Assembly (NCBI GenBank): GCA_902768825.1
Contig: CACXMR010000010.1
Span: forward strand, 1-48,506
Length of the DNA stretch: 48,506 bases
Reading direction: 5' to 3'
Source: an uncultured Ruminococcus sp.
GTDB lineage: Bacteria; Bacillota; Clostridia; Oscillospirales; Acutalibacteraceae
The notes under the pieces are model-generated. The model ran no database searches. It was not told where the DNA came from and was given only the letters and a program-made list of their open reading frames with translations. Numbering within the stretch: the first letter of the stretch is position 1; each line of letters opens with the position of its first letter. The position numbers and the translations under genes were made by a program. Positions 33,890-41,922 of this stretch are shown here, piece after piece.

Positions 33890-35371
33890 TCAGCATAGTG
33901 GAAGCTCGATAACAAAGGTACAGCCTTTATCAGGCTCGTTTCTTGCATAGCACCTGCCGTTGTGCAGCTCAGTTGTTTGCTTGACTATGGCGAGTCCAAT
34001 ACCTGACACGCCCTTTCCTTGTCTCATGCGTGAGGTATAATATCTGTCCCAGATGTGATCGATCTCGCTGTCCGGGATACCGCTGCCGAAATCCCTTACC
34101 TCAACGATTGCTTTTGTTCCTTCTTTTCGCAGTGTAATGCGGACCTTTCTGCTGTCCCTCGTGTGCCTTACCGCATTATCAACAAGATTATACAGCGCTC
34201 TTTCGAGACGGCTCTGGAGACCCGGTGTAAAAACATTGCTTTCGATATTCTCTTCAATAATGTAGCCCTGGTGCTTGTAGAGGGAATCAAAGCTGTCAGC
34301 GGTTTTTTTGACCAATGAGCTCAGATCCACCCTGCTGTGTTCTGTTAGCTCCGAAATGCCGCTGCCATCTGAGTTTTCTGACTGGTTCAGTTTCATATTA
34401 CGGGTTTTCAGCTCGGAGTATTCCATGATCTCATTGACAAGAGCAGTCAGTCTGTCAGCTTCCTTGATGATAACATCTATATCCTTTGTGCACTGAGCTT
34501 CATCCTCACGGGAGATATCCCTTACCATCTCCGCATAACCCTTTATCATAGTAAGCGGCGTTCGCAGATCATGGGATACATCAGCCAGAAGCTCCATCTG
34601 ATAGTTGCGGGATTCAATAAGCTTGCAGTTGGTTTTGTCGAGAGTTTCATTGAGGTCATCAAGCTCAGAACACAGGCCTTTCTTAAATTCTGCTGTATAG
34701 TCGTTTTCTCCCAATCTCTTTGCCTTTTCAGAAAGCTTCTTGACAGGAACGGCAAATTTCCTTGCTATCAGCCATGACAAGAGAAATCCGATTATGAGAG
34801 AGAGGATGGTGACCCACACAAGCATAATGCTGATAACTGTTACGGAAGCTCCCACAGGGTCTATGGATGCAACCACATACAGAACGGACTGTTCATCAGA
34901 GTCATAATAATCAATATACGCTCCATAAGCGAAATAGTTGTCAGTGTAAAATTCGGTGGTTCCGCTGTCAGAGCCTTGCAATGCTGCAAGAAAGCTGTCA
35001 TAGTATTCAGGCAGGGAGCGGAAGCTGTGCTTATCAAGCTTCTTTTCTCCAAAGCCGTTTCCGTTTTTTCCATGGCCTTTTGTTTCCTTAAACGCATCTG
35101 AACTGTAAAGGATAGTACCGTCTGTTTTGGTGACAAAAACCAGCAGGGAGTTTTTGTGAGCGAGGGTGTCGATTGTGCTGTTTATTCCCGGCTCAGAGCT
35201 GCCGCTGATAATCTGCTCGGCTGTCTGCTTGGTGTTGCTTATCAGCATTGCGTTGTAGAAGCTCTGAAGAAAAACCGTCTGCAAAAGCCACAATACAGTA
35301 AATATCAGTGCTGTAAACAAAACAAAATAGATCCACAGCTTGAATCCAAAGGAACGGGTGTTAAGCTTCAA
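33890..35371 (-). CDS. Membrane sensor histidine kinase
   Basis: 493 aa with a TTG start that overlaps the response-regulator gene by 11 bp; GAGGGGTGG lies upstream. Membrane helices at about 11-35 and 176-203 flank an extracellular sensor of about 140 residues that is rich in Tyr, Asp and Ser. A HAMP segment follows, then the phosphoacceptor His267 in 'DVSHDLRTPLTMIKGYAEM', and an ATPase domain with 'NLVDNAVRHTRD', 'DFGSGIPDSE' and 'GIGLAIVK'. It phosphorylates the co-transcribed regulator. Facing the dlt-like operon, it probably senses envelope state or cationic stress (inference). Confidence 0.93.
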   Translation of the reverse strand: MKLNTRSFGFKLWIYFVLFTALIFTVLWLLQTVFLQSFYNAMLISNTKQTAEQIISGSSEPGINSTIDTLAHKNSLLVFVTKTDGTILYSSDAFKETKGHGKNGNGFGEKKLDKHSFRSLPEYYDSFLAALQGSDSGTTEFYTDNYFAYGAYIDYYDSDEQSVLYVVASIDPVGASVTVISIMLVWVTILSLIIGFLLSWLIARKFAVPVKKLSEKAKRLGENDYTAEFKKGLCSELDDLNETLDKTNCKLIESRNYQMELLADVSHDLRTPLTMIKGYAEMVRDISREDEAQCTKDIDVIIKEADRLTALVNEIMEYSELKTRNMKLNQSENSDGSGISELTEHSRVDLSSLVKKTADSFDSLYKHQGYIIEENIESNVFTPGLQSRLERALYNLVDNAVRHTRDSRKVRITLRKEGTKAIVEVRDFGSGIPDSEIDHIWDRYYTSRMRQGKGVSGIGLAIVKQTTELHNGRCYARNEPDKGCTFVIELPLC

Positions 35372-36032
35372 ATTTATATCCCACCCCTCTTATAGTATGA
35401 ATATAGCCGCGGTAATCGCCAAGCTTGCTTCTGAGAAGCTTGATCTGCCAGTCAACAGTTCTGTCGTCTCCGAAATACTCATATCCCCAGACCTCATTCA
35501 AAATCTGATCACGGGACAAAACGATACCCTTGTTTTTTACAAGATAAAGCAATACCGCATACTCTTTTGCTGTCAGCTCAAGCCTGTTACCGTCTATACT
35601 GACGTTATGTCCGAGGGTGTCTATCTCAAGTCCGGAAATCTTGATCGTGCCCGATTTTTTGACAGGATCGGCGCAGTGCCGTCTCAGGATCACCTTTATC
35701 CTTGCCATAAGCTCTTTCGGGGAGAAGGGCTTTGTAACATAGTCGTCCACACCCACTTCAAATCCGAACAGCTTATCAAATTCCGTTCCTCTTGCAGAGA
35801 GCATGAGAATAGGGGTGTCCGAAGTCTCTCTTATTTTACGGCAGGCGGTAAAGCCGTCCATATCAGGCATCATGGCGTCCATGATAATCATATCAAAGCT
35901 TTCCCTTGAGCATATCTCAACGGCGTCGATTCCGTCACCCAGACTTGTGACCTCATAGCCTTCTCTTTCGGCATAGCGGGAGATCAGTGCCGCTATATCC
36001 GGTTCATCATCTACAATAAGTATTCTTGGCAT
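35361..36032 (-). CDS. OmpR-family response regulator
   Basis: 223 aa from the ATG at 36032, seven bases after AAAGGTGG. The receiver domain has the acidic pair 'VDDEPD', phosphoacceptor D52 ('IIMDAMMPDMDG'), the Ser/Thr switch 'MLSARG' and 'YVTKPF'. The C-terminal winged helix has 'LTAKEYAVLLYLVKNKGIVLSRDQILNEVWGYEYFGDDRTVDWQIKLLRSKL'. The likely target is the divergent operon starting at 36256, 224 bp away, and its own promoter. Confidence 0.95.
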   Translation of the reverse strand: MPRILIVDDEPDIAALISRYAEREGYEVTSLGDGIDAVEICSRESFDMIIMDAMMPDMDGFTACRKIRETSDTPILMLSARGTEFDKLFGFEVGVDDYVTKPFSPKELMARIKVILRRHCADPVKKSGTIKISGLEIDTLGHNVSIDGNRLELTAKEYAVLLYLVKNKGIVLSRDQILNEVWGYEYFGDDRTVDWQIKLLRSKLGDYRGYIHTIRGVGYKFEA

Positions 36033-36070
36033 AGTTTTCACCACCTTTGTCTATAGTAACCTCTAAAACC

Positions 36071-36099
36071 ATTATACACTAAATCTACAATTCTATCAA
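36071..36099 (-). promoter_or_regulatory. Sigma-A promoter for two-component system
   Basis: On the minus strand TTGATA and TATAAT are separated by exactly 17 bp. The leader to the start at 36032 is about 30 nt. Confidence 0.75.
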
Positions 36100-36141
36100 T
36101 AACCTGTTGATTATTCTGCTGCTAACAGTCAAATTCTTTCT

Positions 36142-36238
36142 AAAGTGCAAAATACACTTTTGGAGAGCGCATTATAGCCTTGACTTTTTCATATGTAAAA
36201 TATATAATCAACTTGGCAAGTGTCCTATGCAAAAGCAT
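36142..36238. promoter_or_regulatory. Divergent promoter with flanking inverted repeats
   Basis: The plus-strand promoter is TTGACT (36180-36185), 17 bp, TATAAT (36203-36208). Upstream lies AAAGTG-N7-CACTTT (36142-36160), ending 19 bp before the -35 box. Downstream lies ATGC-AAAA-GCAT (36227-36238), just past the transcription start. The first is well placed as an activator site; the second could be an operator or a short hairpin. Confidence 0.6.
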
Positions 36239-36255
36239 TACTCATAATATTCTGA

Positions 36256-37791
36256 ATGAAGGTGAATACTACGATAATTGTTTTGACGATGCTTGAAACA
36301 AGCAGTTTACAACACCCTGGAAAGGTTGCTGTCCGTGAAAGGGAAAAGTTTCTTACCTATTCGGAGCTGAACGAGCTTAGCAAGAGAACCGGTTCCATGC
36401 TTGCAAAGAGGATAGCTCCCCGGACTCCTGTAGGAGTGTATATGGAAAAGGGCATAGACGCTCTCGTGTCGTTTTTTGGGATAGTCTATGCAGGCGGTTT
36501 TTATTCAATGTTCAATACCGAGCTGCCCGATGAGCGGCTAAAGACTATGAAAAGCGTCCTTGATACGGGCTTTATCATAACTACAAGGGAACTGCTTCCC
36601 AAGGCGGAAACACTTTTTTCTGGTGCGGAAATATATATTATTGAGGATCTCATGCAGGCAGAAATTGACGCCTGCGCCCTTGACGCCATCAGGTCACGGA
36701 TGATCGACACCGACCCTCTTTATATAAACTTCACATCAGGCTCTACAGGCATTCCAAAGGGAATTGCGGTATCTCATAGAAGCGTGATCGATTTTATCGG
36801 ATGCTTTACAAGGCTGTTTTCGATTAATGAGGATGATATTATCGCAAACCAGGCGCCCTTTGACTTTGACGTGTCTGTAAAGGATATCTATTCCTCGCTG
36901 TTTGTAGGTGCAGAGCTTGTTATCGTGCCGAGAGAATACTTTTCTGCACCTGTCAAGCTGTTGGATCTCCTGTGTGATAACAAGGTCACGGTTATGATCT
37001 GGGCTGTCTCAGCTCTTTGCCTTATCAGCACCTTCCACGGTCTGGATTATAAAACGCCTGAAACTGTCAAAAAGATCCTTTTCAGCGGCGAGGTAATGCC
37101 CTATAAGCACCTTCGCCAGTGGCAGACACATCTTCCCGGTGCAATGTATGTCAATCTCTACGGCCCCACGGAGATCACCTGCAACTGTACCTATCATATT
37201 CTCCAAAAGGACAGGGATTACTCCGCCGGCATACCCATCGGTATACCGTTTCCAAATGAGGATGTTTTTCTCCTCAGTGCTGACAATAAGAGGATAACCG
37301 AAAAGGGAGTGACAGGCTCTATTGTAGTCAGGGGCACGGCTCTTGCTCTGGGTTATTACAGGGATCCCCAGAGAACCGCTCAGGCATTTGTGCAGGACCC
37401 GATTAATTCCTGCTACCCGGAAACAGTGTATCTTACGGGAGATCTTGGTGAGTACGATGAAAACGGGGAGCTTGTTTTCCGCGGCAGATCCGATAACCAG
37501 ATCAAGTATATGGGGCACCGCATAGAGCTTGAGGAAATAGAACGTGCAATGTCTGCGATTGAAGGCGTAGATCGTTGTATGTGTATCTTTGACGAGTCAA
37601 AACAAAAGCTGAAGGGCTTCTATATGGGAACCATCGAAAAAAACCAGCTCCACACTATAATGCGTGAAACAATGCCTGCTTTTATGGTGCCGGGCTATAT
37701 CCGCAAGGTGGAAGAGATGATACTGACAAAAAACGGCAAGCTTGACAGAAAAAAGACAGCAGAGCTGGTGGGAGGAAGCAAAAATGGATGA
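36256..37791 (+). CDS. DltA-like amino acid adenylating enzyme (carrier protein ligase)
   Basis: 511 aa from the ATG at 36256; a later ATG (36289) would lose 11 residues and neither start has a convincing site. The adenylation core motifs are complete: 'FTSGSTGIPKG' (159-169), 'FDFDVS' (202-207, the Asp that holds an alpha-amino group), 'FSGE' (276-279), 'LYGPTE' (301-306), 'YLTGDLG' and 'GRSDNQIKYMGHRIEL', and the catalytic Lys in 'NGKLDR' (Lys495). It should activate an amino acid with ATP and load it on the carrier protein at 38992. DltA proteins usually have FCGE, where the Cys helps select D-alanine; here it is Ser, so another substrate is possible. The next gene overlaps by 8 bp. Confidence 0.85.
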   Translation: MKVNTTIIVLTMLETSSLQHPGKVAVREREKFLTYSELNELSKRTGSMLAKRIAPRTPVGVYMEKGIDALVSFFGIVYAGGFYSMFNTELPDERLKTMKSVLDTGFIITTRELLPKAETLFSGAEIYIIEDLMQAEIDACALDAIRSRMIDTDPLYINFTSGSTGIPKGIAVSHRSVIDFIGCFTRLFSINEDDIIANQAPFDFDVSVKDIYSSLFVGAELVIVPREYFSAPVKLLDLLCDNKVTVMIWAVSALCLISTFHGLDYKTPETVKKILFSGEVMPYKHLRQWQTHLPGAMYVNLYGPTEITCNCTYHILQKDRDYSAGIPIGIPFPNEDVFLLSADNKRITEKGVTGSIVVRGTALALGYYRDPQRTAQAFVQDPINSCYPETVYLTGDLGEYDENGELVFRGRSDNQIKYMGHRIELEEIERAMSAIEGVDRCMCIFDESKQKLKGFYMGTIEKNQLHTIMRETMPAFMVPGYIRKVEEMILTKNGKLDRKKTAELVGGSKNG

Positions 37792-38968
37792 TCACATCAG
37801 CAGATTGATTAAAGAAAACCAGTGTTCCTTCTATGTGTTTGATATCGGCGAGCTGAAAAGACGCATAGCCTATCTCAGAAATAGTCTGCCCCAATATGTG
37901 GAGCTGTGCTATGCTGTAAAGGCCAATCCCTTTATATCAAAAGAAATAGAAAATGATGTCCAGCGGTTTGAGATCTGTTCTCCCGGTGAAGCGGATATCT
38001 GTAAAGCTCTTGATATTGACAGCAATAAAATGGTCATTTCGGGCATATATAAGACTCCCTCCGTCATTGAACAAATGGTTGCCGATGACAGCTTCAAGGG
38101 GATATTCACTATTGAATCCCTGAGACAGTATGAGCTGCTGCTCGGACTTGCAGAAAAGTATAACAGAAGGCTTGAGGTTTTGCCGAGACTGACAAATGAC
38201 AGTCAGTTTGGCATGGATGAGTCGGATATTGAAATGATCGTTTCACAGCGGCAATCAAGAAAAGCTCTCGAGGTTGTGGGAGTGCAATACTTTTCAGGCA
38301 CACAAAAGACCTCTCTGAAAAAATACAGGAGGGAGCTTGAGCACCTGACGGCATTTCTTGACAGGCTTCGTGAAGAGTATTCCTTCATTGCCCGTGAGCT
38401 TGAATATGGAACAGGCTTTCCTGTTTCTTACTTTGAGGGCGACAAGACAGACGAAAAGGAATTGCTTGCAGGCTTTTCGGAAATACTTGATGAGCTGCCG
38501 CAAAAGCCCCGCATCATTCTTGAGATCGGCAGAAGCATAGCCGCCTCCTGCGGGCGTTATTACACTCATGCAGTGGATATCAAGCAAAACAAAGGGCAGA
38601 GCTATGTGCTGACTGACGGCGGGATGCACCATATAGTCTATTTTGGCCAGTATATGGCGATGAAAAAGCCGTTTGTATCCGTCGTTGGAAAGAATAGCAC
38701 CTGCGATGACAAGCAATGGACTGTCTGCGGTTCCCTTTGCTCTATGAATGATATTCTTGTCAAGCAGATCAGCCTGCCGGATATGGAGGTGGGAGATGTG
38801 CTTTGCTTTGAGAATGCAGGGGCATACTGCATGACAGAGGGTATATCTCTTCTGCTGAGCAGGGATCTTCCTGCGGTTTACCTTGTGAGGGAAAACGGCG
38901 AGCTGTACAGGGTGCGTAAGCCCTTTGAAACCAAAGCACTCAACTGTCCGCAATACGAAAAAATGTGA
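37784..38968 (+). CDS. Fold-type III PLP-dependent decarboxylase (BtrK/LysA/ODC family)
   Basis: 394 aa from the ATG at 37784, preceded by GGGAGGAAG; it overlaps the adenylating enzyme gene. The PLP-binding Lys46 is in 'CYAVKANP'; 'EICSPGEAD', 'YFSGTQ' (171-174), 'YGTGFP' (phosphate loop) and 'LEIGRSIAA' follow. The C-terminal 'CGSLCSMND' (C319) and 'FENAGAY' match the active-site Cys and Tyr of diaminopimelate/ornithine decarboxylases. The fold also includes alanine racemases, but the Cys and FENAGAY motifs favour decarboxylation. BtrK of butirosin synthesis is the relevant precedent: it decarboxylates glutamyl bound to a carrier protein. Dlt operons normally have no such gene. Confidence 0.85.
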   Translation: MDDHISRLIKENQCSFYVFDIGELKRRIAYLRNSLPQYVELCYAVKANPFISKEIENDVQRFEICSPGEADICKALDIDSNKMVISGIYKTPSVIEQMVADDSFKGIFTIESLRQYELLLGLAEKYNRRLEVLPRLTNDSQFGMDESDIEMIVSQRQSRKALEVVGVQYFSGTQKTSLKKYRRELEHLTAFLDRLREEYSFIARELEYGTGFPVSYFEGDKTDEKELLAGFSEILDELPQKPRIILEIGRSIAASCGRYYTHAVDIKQNKGQSYVLTDGGMHHIVYFGQYMAMKKPFVSVVGKNSTCDDKQWTVCGSLCSMNDILVKQISLPDMEVGDVLCFENAGAYCMTEGISLLLSRDLPAVYLVRENGELYRVRKPFETKALNCPQYEKM

Positions 38969-38991
38969 CCAAAAAGAAAGGATGTTTAATT

Positions 38992-39222
38992 ATGGAAAAG
39001 CTTATCGAAATACTTGAGGACATCAAGCCCGATGTTGACTATGCCACCTGCACGAGTCTGATAGACAGCCATATCCTGGAGTCTCTTGATATTATTTCGC
39101 TTATTGCCGAGCTTGAGGAGGAGTTTGATATCACGATTCCTGCTATCGAGATCATTCCCGACAATTTCAACTCCGCAGAGCGCATGATGAAGATGATCGA
39201 GCGTCTGCAAGAGGAGTATTGA
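38992..39222 (+). CDS. Acyl/aminoacyl carrier protein (DltC-like)
   Basis: 76 aa from the ATG at 38992, behind AAAGGATG. The likely phosphopantetheine serine is Ser31 in 'HILESLDIISLI' (usual form DSL). The flanking four-helix pattern ('LIEILEDIKPD', 'EEEFDITIPAIEI', 'MMKMIERLQEEY') is that of a small carrier protein. It should hold the activated amino acid as a thioester. No phosphopantetheinyl transferase is in the window. It follows the decarboxylase by 23 bp and precedes the MBOAT gene by 1 bp. Confidence 0.85.
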   Translation: MEKLIEILEDIKPDVDYATCTSLIDSHILESLDIISLIAELEEEFDITIPAIEIIPDNFNSAERMMKMIERLQEEY

Positions 39223-39223
39223 G

Positions 39224-40858
39224 ATGGATATTGCATCTCTGTTTCTGGGAGGAAGCGGGTCTGTGATGACCTCCTTCTTCTCATTGACTTTTCTCATTGC
39301 ATTTTTGCCTGTCAGTCTTTTAGCCTATGCTGTGGTTCCCCACAAGGCTAAAAAATTCGTACTTCTGATTGCAAGCCTTGTGTTTTTCTGGCTTGTCAGC
39401 AGTGTTCTTATTGTCTATCTGTTTTTGACGATACTTTCTGTTTTTCTTTTCGGAAAATGGCTTGATAAGATCCAGCGCACCATGAAGGAAGTATTGTCAA
39501 AGACCGAAAAGGAGAAGCGCAAAGAAATAAAACAAGGGTTTGTCCATCGTCAGAGAATGGTGCTTCTGCTTGCGGTAATCCTTCATGTCGGGCTTCTGCT
39601 CACCCTGAAGTATTCGGGATTTTTTGCAGACAACATCAACTCACTCCTTTCACTGGTGAACGCTCCCTTTGAGATCCCCGTCCCAAAGCTTATGATGCCT
39701 ATAGGCATATCGTTTTTTACTCTACAGGCTGTATCATATATTACGGATGTCTATCACGGGTTGATAAAGGCGGACGGGAATATCCTCAGGATATCACTTT
39801 TCATCAGCTTTTTCCCGCAGATCGTTGAAGGCCCGATTTGCCGTTATTCGCAGACAGCCGATCAACTCTGGAACGTCAAACAGATCGAGTATAAAAACCT
39901 GACATTTGGTCTGCAGCGTATCTTATATGGCATGATGAAAAAAATAGTCATCGCCGACCGTCTCGACCCTATGGTGAAGGCGATATTTGACGAACCAAAT
40001 AATTACCACGGCGGGATCATTTTTCTTGGTGCGGTTTGCTACACCATACAGCTTTATATGGACTTCTCCGGATCAATGGACGCAGTTATGGGCATTGCGG
40101 AGATATTCGGCGTGAAAATGCCGGAGAATTTTGAAAGGCCATTCTTTTCAAAGTCAGTCTCAGAGTTTTGGAAGCGCTGGCACATCACCCTGGGAACATG
40201 GTTCAAGGACTACATATTCTATCCGGTAACATCCACCAAAAAGATGAAAAACCTGACATCCTCAGCCCGCAAAAAGCTGGGCAACCACTATGGCCCTCTT
40301 ATTGCAGGAGGCGTAGCACTGTTTTGCGTGTGGTTCTGCAACGGCTTGTGGCACGGTGCGGGATGGAATTATATCTTTTTTGGAATGTACCATTTTGTGC
40401 TGATACTCGGGGGCAATATGATCACTCCCCTTGCGAACAGGTTTTTTAAAGCAGTAAAGCTCGATCCTGAATGCTTTGTTTATCGTTTGTTCAGGATAAT
40501 CAGGACAGCGCTGCTTGTTGTGATCGGTGAGCTGTTCTTCCGTTCCACAGGACTTATGAGTGGTTTTGGTCTTTTCGGAAGGATAGTGTCAGACTTTTCC
40601 TTCTCGGGTCTCAACAGTGAGCTGTTAAAGAAGCTTTCCATTGACCCGCAGGATTTCATTATCATCGGAATTACCCTTGTGGCAGTGTTCATCGTCAGCC
40701 TGATGAATGAAAAGGGCATAAGTCTCAGAGATAAGATCGCAAAGAGAGGCATTGTGACCCGGTGGTGCATTTTTTATGCGCTGATCCTCTTTATTATCAT
40801 TTTTGGTGCTTACGGCTTCGGATATATACCTGTAGATCCGATGTACGCAAACTTTTAA
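39224..40858 (+). CDS. MBOAT acyltransferase (DltB/AlgI-like)
   Basis: 544 aa from the ATG at 39224 (GAGGAG 7-12 bp upstream). The ATG at 39266, just before 'SFFSLTFLIAFLPVSLLAYAVVP', matches the usual family start and is a real alternative. Ten or more membrane helices carry 'PIGISFFTLQAVSYITDVYHG', 'FFPQIVEGPI', 'FWKRWHITLGTWFKDYIFYP' and the catalytic His in 'NGLWHGAGWNYIFFGMYH'. It should take the acyl group from the carrier protein across the membrane. The last residues are 'DPMYANF': a Tyr at -4 and a final Phe, like the FxYxxF tail of DltX that accepts D-alanine. Confidence 0.9.
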   Translation: MDIASLFLGGSGSVMTSFFSLTFLIAFLPVSLLAYAVVPHKAKKFVLLIASLVFFWLVSSVLIVYLFLTILSVFLFGKWLDKIQRTMKEVLSKTEKEKRKEIKQGFVHRQRMVLLLAVILHVGLLLTLKYSGFFADNINSLLSLVNAPFEIPVPKLMMPIGISFFTLQAVSYITDVYHGLIKADGNILRISLFISFFPQIVEGPICRYSQTADQLWNVKQIEYKNLTFGLQRILYGMMKKIVIADRLDPMVKAIFDEPNNYHGGIIFLGAVCYTIQLYMDFSGSMDAVMGIAEIFGVKMPENFERPFFSKSVSEFWKRWHITLGTWFKDYIFYPVTSTKKMKNLTSSARKKLGNHYGPLIAGGVALFCVWFCNGLWHGAGWNYIFFGMYHFVLILGGNMITPLANRFFKAVKLDPECFVYRLFRIIRTALLVVIGELFFRSTGLMSGFGLFGRIVSDFSFSGLNSELLKKLSIDPQDFIIIGITLVAVFIVSLMNEKGISLRDKIAKRGIVTRWCIFYALILFIIIFGAYGFGYIPVDPMYANF

Positions 40859-40876
40859 GGGGAGGTGTTTGAATAT

Positions 40877-41857
40877 ATGAAGGTCTTTTTAAAGCACTCC
40901 CTCAAAGCCGTTGTGTTTATGGCGGGTCTGCTGGTGTTTCTCATTGCGGCATCGGCAATCCTGCTCCCTCGGAATAACAGGGAGGAGGACTGGAAGCATG
41001 ATGTTCAGGCACACGGAATACTTGCTGAGCCGGAAAACACTATCGACGTGCTTTTCATCGGTGACAGTGAGGTGTATTCATCAATCAATCCTCTGAGGAT
41101 ATGGCAAAGCTATGGTTATACATCCTATTGTCTCAGCGCAAGCAAGCAGAGGCTGTGGTATAGCCTTGAGTTTTTTAACATGGCTATGCGGACCCAGCAG
41201 CCTAAGATAGTCGTGCTTGAAACAAACAGCCTTTTCAAGGCTTTTCCGGCAGAGGATTCCATGATGCATTCAATGGATCAGGTGCTGCCTGTATTCAAAT
41301 TCCATGATCGCTGGAAATGTCTGAAATTTGAAGATATTTTCCGCTCACCCCAGTATACGCATATCGAAAACAGGAAGGGCTACAGGCTTTATAAGGAATC
41401 CGATCCCGCTGACATAGAGGGATATATGGAGGAATCCGAAAATGTAGAATACATATCCTTCCTGAATAAGATCTATATTAATATTATTGCCAGCACCTGC
41501 AAGCAGCAGGATATAAAGCTTGTCTTTCTTAGCACCCCCAGTACAATGAACTGGAATATGAGAAAGCATAACCGTATGGAGAAGCTGTCTGAGGAGCTTG
41601 GCACTGACTATCTTGACCTGAATCTTGCCCATGATGGGTTTAGTATTGATTGGGAAAAGGATACCAGGGACAAGGGCGATCACATGAATTATTTTGGCGC
41701 TGAAAAGGTAACGGCCTATGTGGGAAGCTACCTTAACAGCACGGGCATCCTTGTGCACCACGAGGAAAAAGCTATTTGCAAGGCTTGGAACAAGGCGCTG
41801 AAAACCTTTACTGATGATGTGGACAAATGGCTTTCCACGCTTGCCGCTTCTGAATAG
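40877..41857 (+). CDS. Membrane-anchored SGNH-type exported protein (DltD-like role)
   Basis: 326 aa from the ATG at 40877, behind GGGGAGG. One N-terminal membrane helix (about 10-30) anchors an extracellular domain. The SGNH block I is 'DVLFIGDSEVYSSINP' and the block V Asp/His pair is probably 'DKGDHMNYFGAEKV'. This matches the DltD/AlgX/PatB-type exported hydrolases that pass acyl groups to polymers. In dlt systems DltD finishes transfer to teichoic acid; the same role here is inferred from position after the MBOAT gene. Overall sequence does not look like classical DltD. Confidence 0.72.
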   Translation: MKVFLKHSLKAVVFMAGLLVFLIAASAILLPRNNREEDWKHDVQAHGILAEPENTIDVLFIGDSEVYSSINPLRIWQSYGYTSYCLSASKQRLWYSLEFFNMAMRTQQPKIVVLETNSLFKAFPAEDSMMHSMDQVLPVFKFHDRWKCLKFEDIFRSPQYTHIENRKGYRLYKESDPADIEGYMEESENVEYISFLNKIYINIIASTCKQQDIKLVFLSTPSTMNWNMRKHNRMEKLSEELGTDYLDLNLAHDGFSIDWEKDTRDKGDHMNYFGAEKVTAYVGSYLNSTGILVHHEEKAICKAWNKALKTFTDDVDKWLSTLAASE

Positions 41858-41865
41858 TGCAATAA

Positions 41866-41904
41866 AAAATCAAGCACCGCTCTCGCATTTGAGAACGGTG
41901 CTTT
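41866..41904. terminator. Bidirectional terminator, dlt-like operon and guaA
   Basis: AAGCACCG (41872-41879) pairs with CGGTGCTT (41896-41903), extended inside by TCTC/GAGA. On the minus strand it is followed by GATTTTTTATT, a good T-run for guaA; on the plus strand the T-run is weak. Confidence 0.75.
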
Positions 41905-41922
41905 AAACATGCTGTTTTTATT

